Below, piece after piece: positions 27,058 to 35,636 of a DNA stretch of 64,000 nt (position 1 is its first letter; every line of letters starts with the position of its first letter). Location of the stretch: the NCBI RefSeq assembly GCF_000773975.1, contig NZ_JRUQ01000055.1, positions 62,001-126,000 on the forward strand, read 5' to 3'. This DNA comes from Erwinia typographi. GTDB lineage: Bacteria; Pseudomonadota; Gammaproteobacteria; Enterobacterales; Enterobacteriaceae. A model generated the notes under the pieces. That model did no database searches. It had not been told where the DNA came from and worked only from the letters and a program-made list of their open reading frames with translations. The position numbers and the translations under genes are program-made.

Positions 27058-27148
27058 GCAGGGTATAACCGGTGAGCATCACGCCGCCAATGCCGCCGAG
27101 CGCCATTAACAGGAAGATGAAAATTACGCCAATTTTTTGCCAGTTCAT
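27044..27148 (-). CDS. yohO: Small membrane protein YohO
   Basis: A 34-residue single-helix membrane protein ([10 protein letters not shown]..., core [12 protein letters not shown], ending LLIRS). E. coli YohO is 35 aa with nearly the same core and occupies the same place between yehW and mlrA, so conservation of sequence and position both support it. The ribosome-binding site is weak. It overlaps the 3' end of convergent yehW by 14 nt. Function unknown; too short for most gene finders. Confidence 0.88.
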   Translation of the reverse strand: MNWQKIGVIFIFLLMALGGIGGVMLTGYTLLIRS

Positions 27149-27273
27149 GCCGGAGTGTCCATGGGTCAGCCGCTGAAAGAAGGCGAAGTATAGCGCTGTT
27201 CACCCCCGCCGGTTAAGCCTTTGCTGGCTTTTTATTACGGGGAAACTCTCGCCTGTGCTAGCTCCGCCGCCGA

Positions 27274-28005
27274 TTAACTGCCCGTATGGGTGACCGTGAA
27301 CCCCTGTTCCTGCCAGTGCGCCATCTGTTCCTGTTGCCTGCGGGTAAGCGGTTTTCCAGTAAAGACAAAAAGCTGCTGGCCCGGGAAAAGCTCTGGGCGC
27401 GGCATCTCAAGCGGCTCAGCCAGCACGTCAATGCGCCATCCCTGCGGCGAGAGCCGCCAGGCTTCAAGCCATAGCCTGGTACGATCGTCCGTGGCCCAGC
27501 CAATCAGCAGCGCATCCTTGCCCGCTTTCTTACGGGAACCCGCTAAACAGAAGGCGACATAATCTATTAACGCGCCATCAAGCAGGCTACACATCGCTCG
27601 CGCGGTATTCTGGTCGAGGCCAAGACGCTGGCGAACGGGAATGAAAACGTGATCAATCAGGGCATCTACCGGATTTTCGCGCCCGACCGTCGCTATTTTC
27701 GCCCGAAGTTTGGCTGGTCTGACGTGGCGAAGCACCGTCATTATTTCTTCCTGTAGCGCGGTCCATCCGTCATGGAGATTGACGTTCTCGCCCTCCAGCA
27801 ACGCCTTTACCTTTCCGACCGGTACGCCGCTTTCTACCCAGCGCTTGATTTCTTCTATGCGCTGAATATCCTCTTCATCAAACTGCCGGTGCCCGCCCTC
27901 GGTGCGCTGCGGTTTCAGTAAGCCGTAGCGACGCTGCCACGCCCGCAGGGTGACAGGATTTATTCCGCAACGAACGGCGACCTCGCCGATACTGTACAAT
28001 GCCAT
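27274..28005 (-). CDS. mlrA: MerR-type regulator MlrA (curli/biofilm activator)
   Basis: A 243-residue transcription factor. The N-terminal MerR HTH ([35 protein letters not shown]) is followed by a B12-binding-like C-terminal region without an obvious cobalamin His motif. In E. coli MlrA activates csgD and so curli and biofilm formation. The match to E. coli MlrA (243 aa) and its location next to yehW/yohO support orthology. It is divergent from the XRE-cupin operon across 146 bp. Confidence 0.92.
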   Translation of the reverse strand: MALYSIGEVAVRCGINPVTLRAWQRRYGLLKPQRTEGGHRQFDEEDIQRIEEIKRWVESGVPVGKVKALLEGENVNLHDGWTALQEEIMTVLRHVRPAKLRAKIATVGRENPVDALIDHVFIPVRQRLGLDQNTARAMCSLLDGALIDYVAFCLAGSRKKAGKDALLIGWATDDRTRLWLEAWRLSPQGWRIDVLAEPLEMPRPELFPGQQLFVFTGKPLTRRQQEQMAHWQEQGFTVTHTGS

Positions 28006-28058
28006 TCACTTCCTCAGGATTTTCCCACCTTTCCTAACCGTAGCGAACTCTCCATGGC

Positions 28059-28084
28059 TGTACAACTATTTTTCTTTCTGTACA
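28059..28084. promoter_or_regulatory. Paired TGTACA motifs between mlrA and the XRE operon
   Basis: Two TGTACA hexamers at 28059-28064 and 28079-28084, 14 nt apart, each inside CTGTACAA. MlrA is reported to bind spaced TGTACA half-sites at csgD (from memory, 12-nt spacing), so this may be autoregulatory. Candidate only. Confidence 0.35.
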
Positions 28085-28151
28085 AGTTGATCGCAACGGT
28101 AAAATAGCGTAGATCTCACTTAAGAGAATTATTCCCTAATTTGAGAAAATC

Positions 28152-28718
28152 ATGGAATCCCTTACCGCTACAGAGCGTCGCCTTGCCCAACGGCTGGCCG
28201 AATTGCGCCTTGAAAAAAACTGGTCTCTGGAGGCGCTTGCCGGGTTGACCGGGATCAGCAGAGCCTCGCTTTCCCGAATTGAAAGAGGGGAGAGCAGCCC
28301 CACGGCTTCATTGATGAATCGCCTGTGTATTGCCTATGGATTAACCATGTCCAGACTGCTCAGTGACGTGGAGCAGCACGGGCCTCAGTACTTACGTCCT
28401 GCCGAACAAACAGTCTGGCAGGACCGGGAAAATGGCTATCGCCGTCGCAGCGTTTCGCCTCCGGCCAGTAATTTTCAGGGCGAGCTGATTGAAGGGCGGC
28501 TGGAGGGCGGTGCGCTGATTGAATACGATGCGCCGCCGGTCGAGGGAATTGAACAACATATCTGGATGCTGGAAGGCGTGCTGATGTTCAGCATGAATGA
28601 CCAGCAGTGGCGGCTGGAAAGCGGTGACTGCCTGCGCTTTCACCTGTTTGGCCGCTCCTCTTTCCACGCGCCGGAGGCCGAGGGGGCGCGCTATGCTTTG
28701 GTGGTCTGTCGTCCATGA
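28152..28718 (+). CDS. XRE-cupin transcriptional regulator
   Basis: A 188-residue regulator with an N-terminal XRE HTH (about residues 10-65: WSLEALAGLTGISRASLSRIERGESSPTASLMNRLC) and a C-terminal cupin (about 110-185) expected to bind a small ligand. It is the first gene of a three-gene operon and overlaps the following GNAT gene by ATGA. Regulators of this layout (PuuR/SutR-like) usually control adjacent metabolic or modifying genes, so it probably regulates its own operon. Ligand unknown. Confidence 0.85.
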   Translation: MESLTATERRLAQRLAELRLEKNWSLEALAGLTGISRASLSRIERGESSPTASLMNRLCIAYGLTMSRLLSDVEQHGPQYLRPAEQTVWQDRENGYRRRSVSPPASNFQGELIEGRLEGGALIEYDAPPVEGIEQHIWMLEGVLMFSMNDQQWRLESGDCLRFHLFGRSSFHAPEAEGARYALVVCRP

Positions 28719-29242
28719 GTGAATTTCAGTATCAGATCCTGAGTGCTGAGCAGGCAGCAGCGGAAACGTCAGCGCTGTATAACGTGCTTCACGCCTGCGT
28801 AGCTGAGGGGGCGAGCATCGGTTTCGTCTCTCTGGAGCCGTCGCCGATGCAGCGTTTCTGGCAAGGCGTGGTTGCCAGCCTTGCCAACGGTGACAAGCAG
28901 CTGATTGTGGCCCGCCAGCAGGGGGAAATTGTGGCAACGGTGCTGGTGGTGCTGGGCATGATGCCGAACGGCAGCCACCGTGCGGAAATCGCTAAGCTGC
29001 TGGTGCATCCAAAAGCCAGAAGGCAGGGAATAGCCCGCGAGTTGCTTGGTCTGGCTGAGCGGCTGGCGCAGCAGGAAGGTCGAACCCTGCTGGTGCTCGA
29101 TACCCGTACGGGCGACGTGGCCGGGCAGCTTTACCTGTCACAAGGATGGCAGATTGCCGGGCAGATCCCCCAGTACGCGCGCTCCACCGCTGGCGCGCTG
29201 GATGCGACGACCGTCATGTATAAATTCGTGGAGGAAACATGA
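28715..29242 (+). CDS. GNAT-family N-acetyltransferase (first of pair)
   Basis: A 175-residue GNAT protein. The acetyl-CoA-binding motif A is clear (AEIAKLLVHPKARRQGIARELLGLAE, with the R/Q-x-x-G-x-A/G signature), followed by motif B-like LYLSQGWQIAGQIPQYA. Substrate unknown; the E-F-rich N-terminus gives no hint. ATGA overlaps with both the XRE-cupin gene and the next GNAT gene indicate one coupled operon, so these acetyltransferases probably act on the compound sensed by the regulator. Confidence 0.85.
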   Translation: MSEFQYQILSAEQAAAETSALYNVLHACVAEGASIGFVSLEPSPMQRFWQGVVASLANGDKQLIVARQQGEIVATVLVVLGMMPNGSHRAEIAKLLVHPKARRQGIARELLGLAERLAQQEGRTLLVLDTRTGDVAGQLYLSQGWQIAGQIPQYARSTAGALDATTVMYKFVEET

Positions 29243-29706
29243 TTGTTGTGGCCACAGCGGATATTGCCAGCGCCGAAGCGAAAAATTTACTGGCCCAGCT
29301 ATCTGCTACGTTAGAACAAATTACCGGTAATGGCGGCCATACGAGCTTCAATGTGAGCGATGTGCAGCAGCAGGGAGGCTGTTTTGCCATTGCGCATAAT
29401 CAGCAGGGAGAAGCCGTAGGCTGTGGCGCGCTGCGGCCGCTGGCCGAGCGGCCGGAAGTTGCTGAACTGAAGCGGTTTTTTGCCCGTGCTGGTACCAAAG
29501 GCGTGGGCGTGGCGCTGCTGCATTTTCTTGAGCAGGAAGCCCGGCGGATGGGATACCGTGAAATCTGGCTGGAAACGCGGCGTGTTAACCTGCGCGCGCT
29601 GCATTTCTATCAGCGCAATGGCTATCGGGTTCGGGAGAATTTTGGGCGCTATGTCGGCGTAGAGGGAGCGGTCTGTCTCGGGCGCTTGCTCTATAATGGT
29701 GCGTAG
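29239..29706 (+). CDS. GNAT-family N-acetyltransferase (second of pair)
   Basis: A 155-residue GNAT protein, distinct from the one before it. Motif A reads VAELKRFFARAGTKGVGVALLHFLEQEARRMGYREIWLETR, followed by ALHFYQRNGYRV typical of motif B. Overlaps the preceding GNAT gene by ATGA. Its stop lies 2 nt from the end of the convergent LysR gene. Substrate unknown. Confidence 0.83.
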   Translation: MIVVATADIASAEAKNLLAQLSATLEQITGNGGHTSFNVSDVQQQGGCFAIAHNQQGEAVGCGALRPLAERPEVAELKRFFARAGTKGVGVALLHFLEQEARRMGYREIWLETRRVNLRALHFYQRNGYRVRENFGRYVGVEGAVCLGRLLYNGA

Positions 29707-29708
29707 GG

Positions 29709-30659
29709 TCAGGCAATGCCCAGTGAATCCATAAACAGCTTTATGATCTGATTTATCTTGCGCCCTTTTTTAATAATCAGACAAAAAGGTGTCTGCATCT
29801 GTAGTTCGTCCGGGCCAACGGCCCTGATCTTTTTTTCCCGCACCCAGGGCGCAGCATAATGAGCGGGCAAATAGCCAATAAAATGGCCGGTGAGAATTAA
29901 CATCGCAACCGCTTCAACCTGTACGGCCTGAATGTTGCTTTCATTAAAGGCAAAAAGCTTATTGCCATGACGATGTGTGACGTAGGTATGATTAATGATT
30001 TTTTGCTGTTTTAATAATTCAATAGTAATGTCATTGTTATTCATGGGAAATAGAAGGTGATCGCTGCCGCAATATAAAACTGAAGTCTCAGTATAGGCAG
30101 GGTAATAATCGAAATCGCTTTTTTCATCATAAACTGGCGCGATCGCGCAATTAAATCTTCCCTCAGTTAATCCTTTTTCAATATCGTCCAGATGGGCCGT
30201 TTGCAGCCGGATGTTTACTTTTGGTGCAGCCGTGTGCAGCAGCTGCACAGCTTTGGTGACTGGGGAAAGCGGGTCGGAGATGGTGTTATCCACCACGCTA
30301 ATACTCAGATCGCCCAGCAGCTCATTGCGGCTGTTATGCAGGCGTTCGCGAAAGGTGTTCAGCGATGAGAACAGCTCAAGCGTGGCCTGATACACCGTGA
30401 TGCCATACTCCGTAAGCTCAAAGCCTTCTCGCCCCCGGCTGCACAGGGTCATGCCGAGGCGGATCTCCAAATCGGAAACCTGTTTACTGATGGCGGCCAG
30501 GCCGATATTCAGCTCGTGACTGGCCGAAGTCAGCCCTCCTGCTTCCACCACGCACTTAAATACGCGCAATAACTTCAGGTCGACATTGTTAATGGTTACC
30601 GATGAATTATCCGTACGGGAATAATTCATGTTTCCCATGTTGGAAACCTTACTTTCCAT
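29709..30659 (-). CDS. LysR-family regulator, probable regulator of the ArgH-like operon
   Basis: A 316-residue LysR protein with N-terminal HTH (VDLKLLRVFKCVVEAGGLTSASHELNIGLAAISKQVSDLE) and an effector-binding domain. The HTH starts late for a LysR protein, so ATG at 30638 (preceded by GTAAGG) or 30629 may be the true start. It is divergent from the ArgH-like gene and so probably controls that operon. The GHFIGYLPAHYAAPWV segment resembles GRYIGYLPEHCALPWV of the LysR at 41662, placing both in one subfamily. The gene is visibly more AT-rich than its neighbours, possibly acquired. Confidence 0.88.
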   Translation of the reverse strand: MESKVSNMGNMNYSRTDNSSVTINNVDLKLLRVFKCVVEAGGLTSASHELNIGLAAISKQVSDLEIRLGMTLCSRGREGFELTEYGITVYQATLELFSSLNTFRERLHNSRNELLGDLSISVVDNTISDPLSPVTKAVQLLHTAAPKVNIRLQTAHLDDIEKGLTEGRFNCAIAPVYDEKSDFDYYPAYTETSVLYCGSDHLLFPMNNNDITIELLKQQKIINHTYVTHRHGNKLFAFNESNIQAVQVEAVAMLILTGHFIGYLPAHYAAPWVREKKIRAVGPDELQMQTPFCLIIKKGRKINQIIKLFMDSLGIA

Positions 30660-30732
30660 ATTAACTATTCAACCTCAGCCTGAATGCAGTGAAAGTAAGA
30701 GTGAACCTGAATTACCCGATAATTACCAGACG

Positions 30733-30764
30733 ACAAGCAAAAATAACTTTTATTTATCGTTTGT
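30733..30764. promoter_or_regulatory. Imperfect dyad between LysR gene and ArgH-like operon
   Basis: ACAAGCAAAAATAA (30733-30746) opposes TTATTTATCGTTTGT (30750-30764), an imperfect AT-rich inverted repeat in the divergent promoter region. It is a possible LysR binding site, judged by position and symmetry only. Confidence 0.35.
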
Positions 30765-30830
30765 GTCTCATTCAGAGGATTTTCTTATTTATCTGAATAA
30801 GGCGTGAACCCACGTAATCAGAGAGGAACC

Positions 30831-32258
30831 ATGTCAGACAGTGCCGATCGTTTATGGGGCGCCCGTTTCAAAACGCCTCCAGCCGCCGCGCTTACCGCGC
30901 TGTCGCGCAGCCCTGAATATTATTTCGCGCTGGCGCCTTATGACCTTGCCGGCTGCCGTGCTCATGCCCATGAGCTTCAGCGCGCAGGGCTGCTGACTGA
31001 GGACGAAACCCGTGAAATGACCGCTGCCATCGACCAGCTTGACGCCGACTATCGCGCCGGGAAAGTCGATCCGATCGCGGCAGATGAAGATGTGCATACC
31101 TTCATTGAGCGCGTGCTGACCGAACGCCTTGGGGCGCTGGGCGGCAAGCTGCGCGCCGGGCGTTCGCGCAACGATCAGACGGTTAACGATCTGCGCCTCT
31201 ACCTGCGTGACAACGTGCGTAAAATCGCCACGGCGCTGCTGGCGCTGCAACAGGCGCTGATCGGGCAGGCGGAGCGGCATATCAATACCCTCGCGCCCGG
31301 CTTTACCCATCTCCAGCAGGCGCAGCCGATTGTTTTTGGTCATCAGCTGCTGGCTCATGCTCAGTCGTTCTCCCGGGATATTGAGCGCATTCAGGACTGG
31401 GACCACCGCAGCGCCTTTTCGCCGCTGGGCGCTGCTGCCCTGGCCGGTTCGGCGATTGCCCGCCGTCCGGAACTGGCCGCTAAAGAACTGGGCTATCGCG
31501 CCCCCTGCGAGAACTCGATCGATGCCGTCGCCAGCCGCGATTACGTGGCCGAGTTTCTGTTTATCACCAGTATGGTTGGCGTGAACCTGTCGCGCATCAG
31601 CGAGGAGATCTGTCTGTGGACTTCCCGGCAGTTCCGCTGGGTGGAAATCAGCGACAGCTATGCCACCGGCAGCTCAATCATGCCGCAAAAGAAAAATCCG
31701 GATATTGCCGAGCTGACCCGCGGTCGCAGCGGTCGCCTGATTGGCAACCTGACGGCGATGCTAGCCACCATGAAGGCGATGCCGCTCTCCTATAACCGCG
31801 ACTTAAGCGAAGACAAGCGCAGCGCCATCGATTCCGTCGAAACGCTGCTGTTGGTGCTGCCAGCGATGGCCGGAATGATTGAAACCATGAAGGTCAACGA
31901 GGCGGAGCTGCTGGCGCAGGCACCGGACGGATTTACGCTGGCGACGGAAGTAGCCGACTGGCTGGCGATGCGCGGCGTGCCGTTTAAAGAAGCCCACGAA
32001 ATCACCGGCAAGCTGGTGCAGCTTTGCGAATTCCACGGGCAGGGCCTGTCCGATCTGACCGATGAGCAACTGGCTGGGGTTGACGTCCGCCTGACGCCGG
32101 AGGTGCGCAGCGCGCTGACGCTCGAAGCGGCCGTCCACTCTCGCGACGGCTTCGGCGGCACCGCTCCGGCGCGAGTCAGTGAACAGATCGCTCGCCTGAA
32201 AGAGCGCAGCCAGCAGCAGGCCGAATGGGTGGGTGCCTATCGGGGTCCTCGTCTGTAG
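30831..32258 (+). CDS. ArgH-family lyase (aspartase/fumarase superfamily), likely catabolic
   Basis: A 475-residue member of the argininosuccinate lyase branch. Superfamily signatures are intact: GRSRNDQ, the catalytic THLQQAQP region, SSIMPQKKNPD (the flexible catalytic loop), and AYNKD-like SYNRDLSEDK. The start at 30831 follows AGAGAGGAACC. Argininosuccinate lyase splits argininosuccinate to arginine and fumarate, but here there are no arg biosynthetic genes; instead it leads an operon with an amino-acid importer, deacetylase-fold proteins and an MmgE/PrpD protein. EDDS lyase and iminodisuccinate lyase belong to or near this family, so cleavage of an imported N-succinyl amino compound to fumarate plus an amine is my inference. 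It may equally be a true ArgH paralogue. Confidence 0.85.
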   Translation: MSDSADRLWGARFKTPPAAALTALSRSPEYYFALAPYDLAGCRAHAHELQRAGLLTEDETREMTAAIDQLDADYRAGKVDPIAADEDVHTFIERVLTERLGALGGKLRAGRSRNDQTVNDLRLYLRDNVRKIATALLALQQALIGQAERHINTLAPGFTHLQQAQPIVFGHQLLAHAQSFSRDIERIQDWDHRSAFSPLGAAALAGSAIARRPELAAKELGYRAPCENSIDAVASRDYVAEFLFITSMVGVNLSRISEEICLWTSRQFRWVEISDSYATGSSIMPQKKNPDIAELTRGRSGRLIGNLTAMLATMKAMPLSYNRDLSEDKRSAIDSVETLLLVLPAMAGMIETMKVNEAELLAQAPDGFTLATEVADWLAMRGVPFKEAHEITGKLVQLCEFHGQGLSDLTDEQLAGVDVRLTPEVRSALTLEAAVHSRDGFGGTAPARVSEQIARLKERSQQQAEWVGAYRGPRL

Positions 32259-32287
32259 TCCGTCAGCATTCAACCTTCGGAGCCGGA

Positions 32288-33166
32288 ATGAATACTTCGC
32301 AAAACGTTAACGAGACGGGCAGCAAGGCAGCCGCAGATCGTTCGTACGATCTGAAAAATTACGAGATGGTGCCTAAGCGCTATTACGGGCGCATCACGGC
32401 GACGGTGGTGATTGTCCTGCTGCTGGCCGCGCTGGTGCACGCTTTCTCTCAGGGCAAAATCGAATGGTCGTTTGTCGGCCAGTTTTTCACCGCCCGCGCC
32501 ATTCTCGACGGGGTAATCAACACGCTGGTGATGTCGATTCTGGCGATGGCGCTGGGCATTCTTTTCGGCGTGGTGGCGGCCATTATGTACATGTCGCCCA
32601 ATCCGGTACTGCATTACATTTCCGTGGGCTATGCCTGGGTATTTCGCGGCACGCCGCTAATCCTGCAATTGCTGCTGTGGTTTAACCTGGCGCTGGTGTT
32701 CCCGGTGATCTCCATTCCCGGCGTGTTCAGCGTGGAAACCGTCAACGTCATGACGCCGTTCGTCGCGGCACTGCTGGGCCTGAGCATTAATCAGGGAGCC
32801 TATACCTCCGAAGTGGTGCGCGCCGGGCTGCTGTCGGTGGATACCGGACAGTATGAGGCTGCGAAGTCTATCGGTATGCCGCGTTTGCAGGCGCTTCATC
32901 GCATTATTCTGCCGCAGGCGATGCGCGTCATTTTGCCGCCGGTGGGCAATGAATTTATCAGTATGATCAAAACCACCAGCCTTGCCAGCATGATCCAGTA
33001 CTCCGAGCTGCTCTATAACACGCAGAACATTTACTACGCCAACGCGCGAGTGATGGAGCTGCTGTTCGTGGCGGGCATCTGGTATCTGATTATCGTCACC
33101 GTGCTGTCATTTGGGCAGAGCCGCCTTGAGGGCTACTTCTCCCGCGGCCAGCGCCGCCGTAACTAA
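32288..33166 (+). CDS. Polar amino acid ABC transporter permease
   Basis: A 292-residue HisM/GlnP-type inner-membrane permease with one N-terminal helix (about 35-55) plus the five-helix transport domain. The EAA loop is AAKSIGMPRLQALHRIILPQAMRVILPP. The N-terminal cytoplasmic tail (about 30 residues) is longer than usual. Start 32288 follows CGGAGCCGGA; the frame extends further up into the lyase gene. It is the only permease in the operon, so it probably works as a homodimer. Part of the importer with the following two genes. Confidence 0.88.
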   Translation: MNTSQNVNETGSKAAADRSYDLKNYEMVPKRYYGRITATVVIVLLLAALVHAFSQGKIEWSFVGQFFTARAILDGVINTLVMSILAMALGILFGVVAAIMYMSPNPVLHYISVGYAWVFRGTPLILQLLLWFNLALVFPVISIPGVFSVETVNVMTPFVAALLGLSINQGAYTSEVVRAGLLSVDTGQYEAAKSIGMPRLQALHRIILPQAMRVILPPVGNEFISMIKTTSLASMIQYSELLYNTQNIYYANARVMELLFVAGIWYLIIVTVLSFGQSRLEGYFSRGQRRRN

Positions 33167-33178
33167 GGAGTCAACGCG

Positions 33179-33943
33179 ATGAGAAATATCGTCAGAGCCG
33201 TTGAGGTGAATAAGTATTTCGACAATTTTCACGCGCTGAAGGACGTCAGTCTGGAAGTGAACTATGGCGAAGTGATGTGCATCCTTGGGCCGTCCGGCTC
33301 CGGGAAGAGTACCTTCCTGCGCTGCATTAATCAGCTGGAGAAGGTCGATCGGGGTGGGATCTGGATCGATAACGAGCTGGCCGGATACCGCATCGCCGGT
33401 AACAAACTGCATCCGCTGAGCGACAGGCAGATCGCTCGCCAGCGCCTGCAAACCGGTATGGTTTTCCAGCGGTTTAACCTGTTTCCGCATAAGACCGCGC
33501 TCGAAAACGTGATTGAGGGGCCGTGCCGCGTCCTGCTACGGCCTAAGCGCGAGGCCACTGAAGAAGCCATGGCGCTGCTGGAACGGGTGGGACTGTCGAA
33601 CAAAGCCCACGCTTATCCACAAGCGCTCTCCGGTGGTCAGCAGCAGCGCGTGGCGATTGCCCGCGCGCTGGCCATGAAACCCAAGCTGATGCTGTTTGAC
33701 GAGCCGACCTCGGCGCTTGATCCGGAAATGGTCGGCGAAGTGCTGGCCGTGATGCGGACGCTGGCAAAAGAAGGAACCACGATGATTGTCGTTACCCATG
33801 AAATGGGCTTTGCCCGCGAGGTAGCCAGTCAGGTGGTGTTCATGGATGAGGGGCGCATTATCGAACGCGGTGCGCCTGAAGACATCCTGCTGAATCCGCA
33901 AAATCCGCGGATGCAGAACTTTATCTCCGCCATTCTTCTTTAA
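33179..33943 (+). CDS. Polar amino acid ABC transporter ATP-binding protein
   Basis: A 254-residue ATPase of the GlnQ/HisP family. Walker [10 protein letters not shown], signature [15 protein letters not shown], Walker [15 protein letters not shown] and switch region [11 protein letters not shown] are all intact. TAAGGAG lies ahead of the ATG. It energises uptake through the permease at 32288 with the binding protein at 33964. Confidence 0.93.
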   Translation: MRNIVRAVEVNKYFDNFHALKDVSLEVNYGEVMCILGPSGSGKSTFLRCINQLEKVDRGGIWIDNELAGYRIAGNKLHPLSDRQIARQRLQTGMVFQRFNLFPHKTALENVIEGPCRVLLRPKREATEEAMALLERVGLSNKAHAYPQALSGGQQQRVAIARALAMKPKLMLFDEPTSALDPEMVGEVLAVMRTLAKEGTTMIVVTHEMGFAREVASQVVFMDEGRIIERGAPEDILLNPQNPRMQNFISAILL

Positions 33944-33963
33944 ACACCAACAGGGTAATTCAG

Positions 33964-34785
33964 ATGAAAAAGATCGTACTTTCTGCCGTTGCTGCCGCTG
34001 TTCTGATGCATTCCGCCGCCTGGGCCGCTGAGCTGCCCGCGGCAGTCAAATCAAAAGGGGAACTGACGGTTGCCATTATGCCTAACTACCCGCCAATGGA
34101 GTTCAAAGATCCGGCTACCAATACCCTGAGCGGGGTGGATGTTGATCTCGGAAATGCCATTGGAGAGAAGCTGGGGATCAAAATTCACTGGCAGGAAATC
34201 GCCTTTGAGCAGATGGTCAACGCCGTAGCGACTAAGCGCGTGGATCTGGTGATGTCCGGGATGACCGACACCACCGAACGGCAGAAAGTGGTCAGCTTCA
34301 TTGACTACTTCACCACCGGTCCGCAGTTCTATACCCTGGCAGCCCGCAAAGACATTAACACGGCCTCCGATCTGTGCGGCAAAAAAGTGGGCACCAGCCG
34401 CCGCACCACCTTCCCGCAGGAAATTGCCAAATGGAGCCAGGCTAACTGCGAAGCTAAAGGCAAACCGGCCATTGTCGTGGTGGGGGCGGAAGGGACGGCG
34501 GATGCGCGTACCCAGCTGCGCCAGCGTCGTCTTGACGGCGCCGTTCAGGGTAGCGAAACCCTGCCTTACGTGATGAACCTGGAAAAAAACACCTACAAGC
34601 CGCTGGATAAAGCCATTGCTTCGCAGCTTACCGGCATGGCGATTGATAAAAACGATCCGGCGCTGATCGCGGCGGTACAGGGCGCGGTGAATGCGATGAT
34701 TGCCGACGGCAGCTATCTGAAAATCCTTAACAAATGGGGCCTGGCGGATAACGCAGTAAAAACGGCAACCGTTAACGGGAAATAA
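33964..34785 (+). CDS. Polar amino acid ABC transporter substrate-binding protein
   Basis: A 273-residue periplasmic binding protein (SBP family 3). Signal peptide to about residue 21 (AWA-AEL), then the two-lobed domain: LTVAIMPNYPPMEFKD, GVDVDLGNAIGEKLG, and VDLVMSGMTDTTERQKVVSFIDYF. Two Cys (GKKV-flanking LCGKK and ANCEAKG) could form a disulfide. The ligand is unknown; the loops differ from glutamine and histidine binding proteins. In the operon it should capture the compound processed by the lyase and hydrolases. Confidence 0.9.
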   Translation: MKKIVLSAVAAAVLMHSAAWAAELPAAVKSKGELTVAIMPNYPPMEFKDPATNTLSGVDVDLGNAIGEKLGIKIHWQEIAFEQMVNAVATKRVDLVMSGMTDTTERQKVVSFIDYFTTGPQFYTLAARKDINTASDLCGKKVGTSRRTTFPQEIAKWSQANCEAKGKPAIVVVGAEGTADARTQLRQRRLDGAVQGSETLPYVMNLEKNTYKPLDKAIASQLTGMAIDKNDPALIAAVQGAVNAMIADGSYLKILNKWGLADNAVKTATVNGK

Positions 34786-34787
34786 CC

Positions 34788-35636
34788 ATGATGACACCTG
34801 ACGTTCGTCCACGCTGGCCGGAAGGTAAGCAGGGCTGTATGGCGCTGGCTTTCGATCTCGATGGGCCTACCGGCGATGCGATGCTGAACGGCACGATCTG
34901 GCAGAAGCCGGAGTATTTCACCTTCGGCGGCTACGGTCCGTTTCGGGCGCTGGGCAGGATACTGGATCTGCTGGAGCAGTTCAGCGTACCGGCGACGTTT
35001 TTTATCCCGGCCTGGATAGTTGAGCAGTGGCCGCAGCAGTGTGCGGCGATCGTGGAGAAAGGGCATGAGGTGGCTTATCACGGCTATCGCCACGAGTCCT
35101 TTTACGCGTTGAGCGGCGAACAGCAGCGTCAGGTGATGGCGAAATCCCGCGAGATTTTCTGGCAGCGCCTCGGCATTCGTGCCGAGGGTTTTCGCACGCC
35201 GTCAGGAGACTGGCATCAGGAGACCCCCGGCGTTCTGCTGGATGCCGGAGTAACCTATTCAAGCAGTATGCGCGGCGACGACCGACCTTACGCTATCGCC
35301 GTACCGGGCTACGAGCAGCCGCTGGTGGAGATTCCAGGCAAGTGGGAAATGGATGATTACGCCTCGCTGGCCTATACCCGCGAACCCGATTTTCCGAAGG
35401 GGCTGGACCGCACCGCCAGCTATGCGCTAACGCTGGACAACTGGTGCCGCGAGTTTGATGGGGCGATGGATGAAGGGCTGTGTCTGACCACGCTGTTCCA
35501 TCCAAAGATCAGCGGAAAACCGGGCCGCGTTCTGCTGCTGGAACAGTTTATCGCCCATATGCGCCAACGCGATGTCTGGTTCGCGCGCTGTCGTGACGTC
35601 GCCAACTGGTATTTACAGGAGCAGCAGCATGACTGA
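34788..35636 (+). CDS. Polysaccharide-deacetylase-fold hydrolase (metal site intact)
   Basis: A 282-residue NodB-type protein without a signal peptide, so cytoplasmic. The metal-binding triad of the family is present: Asp in FDLDG (Asp23/Asp25) and HGYRH (His98, His102), with GFRTPSGDW as the catalytic arginine motif. This resembles the HpPgdA/PuuE group, which includes cytoplasmic amidohydrolases rather than wall enzymes. In an uptake and catabolic operon a small amide or N-acyl compound is a more likely substrate than a polysaccharide. Two start codons are adjacent (34788, 34791). It overlaps the next gene by 8 nt. Confidence 0.85.
   Translation: MMTPDVRPRWPEGKQGCMALAFDLDGPTGDAMLNGTIWQKPEYFTFGGYGPFRALGRILDLLEQFSVPATFFIPAWIVEQWPQQCAAIVEKGHEVAYHGYRHESFYALSGEQQRQVMAKSREIFWQRLGIRAEGFRTPSGDWHQETPGVLLDAGVTYSSSMRGDDRPYAIAVPGYEQPLVEIPGKWEMDDYASLAYTREPDFPKGLDRTASYALTLDNWCREFDGAMDEGLCLTTLFHPKISGKPGRVLLLEQFIAHMRQRDVWFARCRDVANWYLQEQQHD

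Noticed and set aside
30831-32258. Assigning the lyase as biosynthetic argH
   Set aside because: No argC/B/E/G neighbours; it heads an importer and hydrolase operon, so a catabolic role is more likely, though not proven.
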